The notes beneath the pieces were generated by a model. The model was not told where the DNA came from. It was given only the letters and a program-made list of their open reading frames with translations, and searched no databases. 64,000 bases of DNA, from assembly GCF_905163445.1 (NCBI RefSeq), contig NC_053190.1, positions 11,720,501-11,784,500 on the forward strand. The letters run 5' to 3'. The translations under genes and the position numbers were made by a program. Positions 50,401 to 59,400 of the stretch are shown one piece after another. How positions within the stretch are numbered: the stretch's first letter is position 1; the number at the start of each line of letters is the position of its first letter. Source of the DNA: Pararge aegeria (taxonomy: Eukaryota > Arthropoda > Insecta > Lepidoptera > Nymphalidae).

Positions 50401-53400
50401 TAACTAGTCACCACGATACATGCAAATGGGTCGAAATATCGACAAATCCTATATATTATCGTGGTATGTACCCGTTGAACTATAAGGTTGCTTTGTGGTG
50501 CATTTGCTACTCTGATAAAGTTTAGTGTGTAGGTAGGCATCAGTATCTACGCTAGTGCATGAGGAAATTCCTGTAAACTAGTCGTAAGTTGGAAATAAAT
50601 AAATAAAATAAATATTTAAGAAACATTTGAACTATATCTGGCTAATGATTTAATGAGCATAAACAAATCAAACATATTACTTTATGCATTATACAATTTA
50701 ATTACAGTAACTTGACCGTTAAGTGTACGCATTAGTTAGTACTTACAGTGTTGATTGTGCGATAAACAAGTTAGCACCTAAACCAGGGTATCGTAGGGTG
50801 ATTCATGCACACTCGTACGAAATTATGAATCACGTGTTTAGCCCATATTGTGTTGATAGTTGTTGCCCGCAACTTCATCCGCGTGTAATTTTTAATACGT
50901 ACATTTTCCTAATATAAAATGTTTATCGCCTATGGGTCGTGGTTCATGGGTGTTTATCTATATATTATAAGTAATTATGTATATTAATCATAGAAATTAT
51001 TCATCAGTTATCTTAGTACCCATAACACAAGCTGCGCTTACTTTGGGACTAGATTGCGATGTGTGTATTGTCGTAGTATATTTATTTATTATTTATTAAA
51101 AAAACAACTATTAATTTAACTTCAGATTTTAATGTTCTTACTTCATAGGATTTAAACAGCCTATTTAAGACTATATATAATTTATGGATTTTCTGTTCCG
51201 GTCTGTTGACAGACTTCGGGCGTTGCTAGTTACCACACCCTGTCAATAAAGATTTGCTGTGCCGCCAAGCGATTTAGGGTTAAACTGATAAGGGGGATAT
51301 GGATTCTGAAGAACGGTCATAGCTCTAACAGCTCGCAGTAGCAGTGAAACTTACTACCATCTCAGACTTTGCTCTCTCTTACCACAAGGTGTGGTTGCAG
51401 GCAAGTCCTTTTACATACAAAAAGCTTATAGATTCTGACTTTAAAAGTTTTCGCGTGAACGGCCGTTAAAACCTAACCTAACCTAACCACGCACATATTC
51501 AAATATATTATGAGGTACATTTCATATGTTAGTATAGTACCTATAAGGATATGTCTGAAACCTAACGCTATTTAACTTGTGGAACAGCAATGATAATAAT
51601 TTTTGAGCATAGTTTTTGGATGAGTTAAAATAAAATTAATATATATTACTCAAACTTACACAGTTTTTTGTTTTATTTTCATGTTAAGCCTTAAAGTGTC
51701 TATTGTCACGCTTATTTACATAACATACATAATAGGCGATAATTTTGTGGCAAATGATGTTCTCCCTGCGATATATTCTATAATAATCTGTATTGTGAAC
51801 TACTTATTGTTGTACTGATTACCGTTCATTAATATATAAGACAAGCGACTAGCGGCGACCTAGTCTGCACTGAAAAGGCCGTATAACGACACATAACAAG
51901 TAGAAAAAGAAGAAGAACAAAAACTTTTTTGCATTTGTATAACATACAGGAAAAGAAACAGTAAGGAGTATACAGTACACAATGAAGACATGCAAAGGCG
52001 GCCTTATTGCTGCAAGCAATCTCTTACAGGTAACCTTTGTAGACAGGACTATACCAAAGTGTATAGATACAAATACATAGATTATTTAAATAAATGTACG
52101 TAATACATAATTAAATTATTAATATAAATATATAACTATAACATTATAAATGTCAATGTAAGTTGGGTTGTTACGCTTTCACGCAAAAACTGCTTAACCG
52201 ATCCTCATGAAACTTTGTACACATATTCTTGGAAGTGTTAGAAGTAATATGGGATTATTTTTATCCCGACATTAAGCTCGGTTCCTTTGGAAGAGGGGAT
52301 GAAAGTGTTTGACGATTTAACACCATAACTCCGACAAATTATAACCGATTTAAATAATTATTTTTTACTATAGAGTATATATATGTGTTTAATTTTGCCC
52401 GAACTTTGTGTAGATCTGATGAATGTGGTTGGAGATAAAGGACAGAACTCCTCAGCGGACAGCAGCAAGCCTCTCATTTAAGGCTTAACGATACTGAATA
52501 CTTAATTTTTTTTTAGAACAGCAACTAAATTACATGCCACATCAAAAACAAAATCAAACGCAGACGAAGTCGCGGGCAACTGCTAGTAATATATATATGT
52601 ATTCAGTGGCGTGCACTTTTTAAATGCACAAAAGCACTGCATACCCTAAAATTTAAATATAGCTCGTATACGAGGAGGATTTTATCCATTTTATGCAATT
52701 TTCCTACTGTATGCATACCCTGGTAAGAAACCCAGTGCACGCCACTGTATGTATTTAAGTAGTAAGTCAAGTATCTAAATATTCGAACTAAAACTTGTTT
52801 TACTGACAAAGTGAGTGCGTATTGGGTTTGGTAAAACCTTACTCTCCATTTATGTGTTGGTATTCAGCGGCGACTTTGTTTGTTTGTCGGTATGTACTGC
52901 CACCCCTTTTTGTGCGCAACAGCCTTTGATATAACCAGTTCTAAATTATATATTATTTGTTTGTAGGCTCGTATAATAAGAGCAAGGCACTCGCGGTCTG
53001 ATAGACACAGAAATGCATGCATTTATAATATTAGTGTTATAATATAAGTTTTTAAGAATCCCAAATAAAAACTTTAAACAACGTGGCACTCCCATACCGA
53101 CGGCTTGTTTCATGGGATCCTCTGACGAATTTGACATTATATGTGATTCCTTGGGTTACAGTAAGGAATTTAGGTTGATTGTAACATATTTTCATCCATT
53201 TGCAAGTGTTATCACCCCGTTTTGCTAACCGAATGCGCATAATAATTATGAATTATTGGAATAATTTATTAAAACGTGTTAGAATTAACGTTTATAGCGT
53301 ATAGATTCATTACAATCGGGTAAAAGTTTCGAGACCTCGTACGTAAAAGTAACTACGTGCAATGAATGAAAGCGTTTTTTTTTTAATTTTGACACCTTTA

Positions 53401-56400
53401 AGAAATCTTTCTTCCAGAGATCTAAATATGGGTCTTAATGAAACTGGCAGGTAAATTACAGTTTTAATTCAAGTTAAGTGGCTGTTAAGACACTTCACTG
53501 CGTATCCACCAGAAATTTCTTAACTTTTGTAGCTAAGAATGTGTGTTATCATCAACAACTCATTACCGAATCAATACAAGGCAAGAGTTTCCTCTAAGAA
53601 TAAGAAGCGTTTAAGCTGTAGCCCACCTCGCTGGCCCAGTGCAGATTGGTACACATCACGCCTTTGAGAACATTAGCTTTTCTTTCATTGTTATACATTA
53701 TCTTAATATATATAAATCTCCTGTCACGATGTTTGTCCGCGATGGACTCCTAAACTACTTAACCGATTTTAAATGAAATTGGCACAACGTGAGCAGTCTG
53801 GTCCAACTTAAGAGATAGGATAGCTTAGATCTTTAATTATAGTCGCAATTTTATTTTATTGCAAATTATTTGTCTATAATTAATTGACAGTCACATGTTA
53901 TATATATATATAGATATATATACTACTATACTCATTTAAGGCTTAGCAATACTGAATACTTTAAAAACAAAATCAAACGCAGACGAAGTCGCGGGCAACA
54001 GCTAGTATATTATAAATGTATAAGTGATATTTAATTACAAAAAACAGCTCTCTAAAACGAACTCTAACATTTTGAAGCCTCGTGCGGCTTCAAGAACTTA
54101 ACACGTAGTTATCACCGTACGGTACGTAGCTACGGTAAGGACATGTAGGGTATCTACCAATAAGGATCCTTTATCTATATAGCTAAGCTATGTTTCTTAT
54201 CTAGAGAGATGCGTAGGATGGAAGCTGATTAAATGACCTGAGGATGCTCTAGAAATCGCTACATAACTTAGCATTACTGGAAATGGTCACATAGTTTCGT
54301 GACCTAGCTATGACCGTTCAGTGTTTAGCTTCATCGCCACCACTGGTTTGATAAGCAGAGCTTTTTAGGCCAGGTTCGCTCGGTTCTATCACCACGCTTA
54401 TTTTTGTCATCATGCAGTATTGCTGTGTTCTGGCTTTAAGGTGGTTGTTGCCGGTGTTATGGTCATAAATTAATGACATCTGCATATCGTCTGCGAAAGG
54501 TGCAGACGTCATTTGTGGGATTGAGTATACGCTTTTATAATATGATTCCTGAGGTAATTTTGGACCTACCAATGCATAAGTTTAAAGAATGTGTTAAAAC
54601 ACATTTATAACAGCGAGGTTATACAATTGATGAGTTTCTTAATGACAAGGTTGCTTGGAAGCCTCCGGCTCCGCTTGCATCTCTCACAAGATAGAAAAAT
54701 GAATGTTAAAATGTAAAATGTAAATTTTTGATGTTGGAAAAGAGCAACTGCTGAGTTTCTTGCCGGCTTCTTCTCGGTAGAATCTGCCTTCCGAACCGGT
54801 GGTAGAGTCACTACACACGGACAGACTTGACGTTTCAAAAGTGCTTGTATTAGGCCTACTTGAAATAAATGAATTTTGAATTTTTTGAATTTTGAATATT
54901 ACAAGCAAATAAGCCTTAACATCTACCACTAAGATTGATGGACACAGCCTGTGTCGAACAGGGAGGCACTTTGTAGGACGTTTTCCTTGATGAGTGTTGC
55001 TCTGTTTTTTTTTAAATATATATATTAATAGCGGGCAAACGAGCAAGTGGGTCACCTGATGCAGCACCAGAGGAGCCACCGAGGCGTTGTCGGCTTTTAT
55101 AAGGCGATTTCTGCTTGTAGGCGATGCCTTTCATCAACATTAGGCCATCGGCTTGGTCTGTCTGTTATTACTATAATAAAGCACAGTGTGCTGTGATTTG
55201 TGTAAGTTCATATTTTGAAATGGCTTAATAATATTGCTTGGCTATTTTTTGGTCATGCACAGTGTATGCAAAAGCATTCAAGGTAAATCAACATGCATAA
55301 AATTTCCGCATTTCGTACATAAATGTCTTTATGGTCGAACAAAATATCAAGTGGAATATCAACTAACATTATTCTTACTTTTGGGAATGATGAAATGAAA
55401 TTTATAACTTTGGGAATATATTAAAATCATAATATAATTAAATAATGTCAATGATGTCATAAAATGATATGTTAATAAAACAGTTCTCGATAGATACCAG
55501 CCAGCGTTACTAACAGTATTATTTTAATATTGTTGACGTTTTGTTTTAGGATTATAATGTTTGTTTGTAAGTTATTGTCTGTCAAATAAACTGGAAATGT
55601 TAGCGAGGCCCTTGGTATGTTTGGTATACGCATGGTATAGGTACGTTAGCATTGCTCATTGATCATTACTTTGAATTAGCTTTTCGCAGGCGTTACTTAT
55701 ATGAGCCCGGAACTCTGATTACTTGACCAAACTAATATTTTAAAGTTTGAGTAGATACGTCTAGGTATAAGTGCTAGAGAGACAAACTTTATTTATGAGC
55801 ATGCCAAAGCTTAATTTTGTACGGCCTTTTAAGTCGAATTTATAACAAATAAGGGATCGCTTAAAGTTTCCTAATATCGTTTGTTAAGTTTCAGTTTTAA
55901 GTAAGGAACTTTTTTTGATAAGCTAATTATGAATAATTGATGATAGACATTTTCTAAAATAGTTTTTTCAATATCGATCTACGTCTTTACTCGTGTTATT
56001 TAAGTACCTACCTATATATTGTTGCCAATACTTTTGTACACCAATCTTTAGACTAAACTGACTTTTCGACAAGTAGTGCTCTCCTTTTCATTATTCTTTT
56101 GTGAAAAAGTGACCCTTGTTATTTAACCTGTACATTTATTTAAGTTTAGAGAGTTGCAAAGAACCCTATATGACCGAATTGTCACCATTTTCATTTATAT
56201 TATAGTGGTAGATATCGTTCGTTATCGCCAATTCGTATCGTTTATCTTCCCTGTTTCTGTCAATTTAGTGCGTGTAGGTATAACTATTATTGCTTGTAGA
56301 GAATTGATTTTTTGGTCTGGACCCACTAATATTAATAAAATTAAAGTTATAACGATGTTATATGGATATGTTTTCTCTTTTACATAAAGGCCACAAATCA

Positions 56401-59400
56401 GATTTTAATGAAATCACACAGTTATGTAGCTGACACACTATAATAACATACACATTGCTACTCACATTATAAATGCTAAAACTAACTAAGCAATCAATTA
56501 ACTTGATTGTTGGCATAAAGTTACTTGAAAGGACGGCGAGTAGCATAGACTACTTTTTATCTCAGGAAAAAAAAGGCCATAAACGTGGATGAAGAAGGCG
56601 GGAAACAGCTAGTAAATTGGTTAAAAAAAAAATACGCGCCAGAAAGTCGAAATAAATTGAGCAATCTGAGAGGTCTTTCTTGGCATGTGCTGCATTAACT
56701 GTTGTTTGAGTTAGGCTCAGATACTGTGATTATGGACTGTTTTGGACAGTCCTTTAAAAATTCAGCAGCAGTATACACGAGATTAGTTATCCTACGTCTT
56801 TTACGTGGAAGCTATTATATTTATATATATTAAAAAAAATAACTATACATTCATACTGGATATTATATTTACAATGCATATTTTGTAGCATTAAGTTAAT
56901 TCTTAACAAAACAAATACTTTTATCGCTATCTAAAGAAGATAAACTTTGTTCTCTACAGTGGGTAATTAGGACAAATAGTTTAAAAGTTATCGACAATAT
57001 TTAGCTAAAACGTCTTGGTAACATAGAATAGGTACTGCGGCGGGCACGGCAGGGAACGATGCGATAAAACAGTTCTTACTCAACTTAAAATTAAATAAGA
57101 AATTTTACGTTGACCGAGGTCGCGGGAATCTGTAATTTTTAAAAGCTCTCGAAGAAAAATGTGTTTCAAGGTTAACTCTTAAGCTCGATATTATGTTTGT
57201 TGAGGAATACAATGAAATGGAAATTACGTTAAGGTTTAAATTATGTATTACTGAAATCAAATCAGTATCGGAGCAGCTTGGGTAATAAATATTTCTCCTC
57301 TATGGACAGGGGATTGTGCCTAGCCATAGCACATTAATAGGTTGCTGTTATCACTGCTATTTAAATCTTTACTAGAAATTTTAGAAACAGAACTAACAAA
57401 GTTATGTTCAAAGTTTAAATTACCGTGACGCGTTCAATGGTGTATGATGTATCTATTTAGTGTTAAATTGATAAGAGGATATTAATGTATAGACTCTCAA
57501 ACTTCCCAACATAAATTTTTATCTTCTCTTGTAGTATCTGGCCATCAGGTTTTTAACCGCGGTGAATAAATAAACATCACAAATAAATACCTCACTCAAA
57601 AACACCTTATCTAACGCAAATATACAAATTTTATCGTGGCTTTTTTGATATTCAACTACAAGTTAGCCCTTGACTGCAATCACACCTGGTGAGTCAGTGA
57701 CGATGCATTATAAGATGATTACGGGCTAACCTGTCAGGGTACCCCATTCGGTTTCTACGCGACATCGTACCAGAAAGCTAAATTGCTTAGCGGCATGTCT
57801 TTATAGGTAGGGTGGTAACTAGCCACGGCCGAAACATCCAGACGAATTAATTGGTACTAGTTATGTAGTAGAAAACAAGGTATCGCCCTCATTAATTTGT
57901 ACAAAATATAAGTATCCTTTTCCCTTCTTGAATAACATAACTATAAATCCTATTAGCTCCTTCAAACCTTTAACTCCTTCAAACTATCGACCTATCTCCA
58001 TTCTTCCCTTTTTGTCTAAGGTTCTTGAGCGTGTTGTTCATCAACAACTTAGCCTCTACTTAACAAGGTATGAGGTCTTAAGCCCATTACAGTCAGGATT
58101 TCGGCGTGGGCATAGCACAGCTACGACCTTAATTAAGGTATGTGATGATATTCGGTACGCTGTTGACAATAAACTCCTTACAGTTATAGCTCTCTTAGAT
58201 TTTAGTAACGCATTTAACACTGTCGATTTTGACTTGCTTTTGGCTGTCTTGAGGATGATAAATTTGTCACCACTTGTTGTCAACTGGTTTCAGGGATATG
58301 TACGTAATCGACAACAGTGTGTACGGTTGGATCATAAATTATCTTCCTTCATTTCTCTTACTTCTGGAGTGCCTCAAGGCGGTGTTCTCTCTCCTCTTCT
58401 TTTTTCTATCTATATAAATTCGATTTCCTCTGTTATATCTTCGTCCTATCATTTATACGCTGATGACTTGCAGATTTATGTTTCGGCGACCATTGATGAT
58501 CTTGCATATGCGATTGAATCTCTCAATACTGATTTGAATAATATAACGGCTTGGTGTCGATCCTTTGGTCTTCGGGTAAATGCAGATAAATCTCAAGTAA
58601 CTATTATAGGCAGTAGTTATTTCCTTTCTTCCATATTGTATAATAGTTTACCGCCAGTTCTCTTTGATGGTACGGCTATTCCGATTAGTACTTCGGTCAG
58701 GAATCTTGGACTCATTATAGATAATACTATGTCTTGGGTACCACACGTTTCTCAAATGAGTCGCAAAATTTTTGGTGCTGTTCGGTGTTTGGGGCGGTGG
58801 AAAAACTTTTTACCTATTAAAACTAAAATTCTTTTAGCTAATACATTATTACTGCCTATTTTGGATTATGCAGATGTCTGCTATTTGGATTTATCTGAGA
58901 CCATGCTAAACAAACTTGAGAGGCTGCAAAACTTGTGTATACGGTTCATTTTCGGCATACGTAAATTTGATCATGTGTCTCAGTATCGTGCTCAATTGAT
59001 GTGGCTACCAATTCGTTCTCGTAGAAACTTACACGCTCTTTCTCTCCTTTACTCCATTTTATATTATCCACAAACTCCACCATATTTGAAAGAGCGATTC
59101 ACCTTTCTTGGTAGCAATGTTCACTTAAATCTGCGAGCTAATAACGACAGCTTGTTACACGTTCCTGCTAGTCGTTCATTGGCGTATGGCAATTCTTTTA
59201 CGGTAAAGGTGGTTAATTTATGGAATGAGCTGCCAAGGGACATAAGACAGTCCAAATCATTAAACATCTTTAAATCACGGTTAAAAGACTATTTCCTGTC
59301 TAGTATGTAGCAAAATATCTATGTATTTTATGTGTATGTTTAAATAGTAATATGTATTTAAGTTTATATATTGATATATATATATATATATATTGATATT

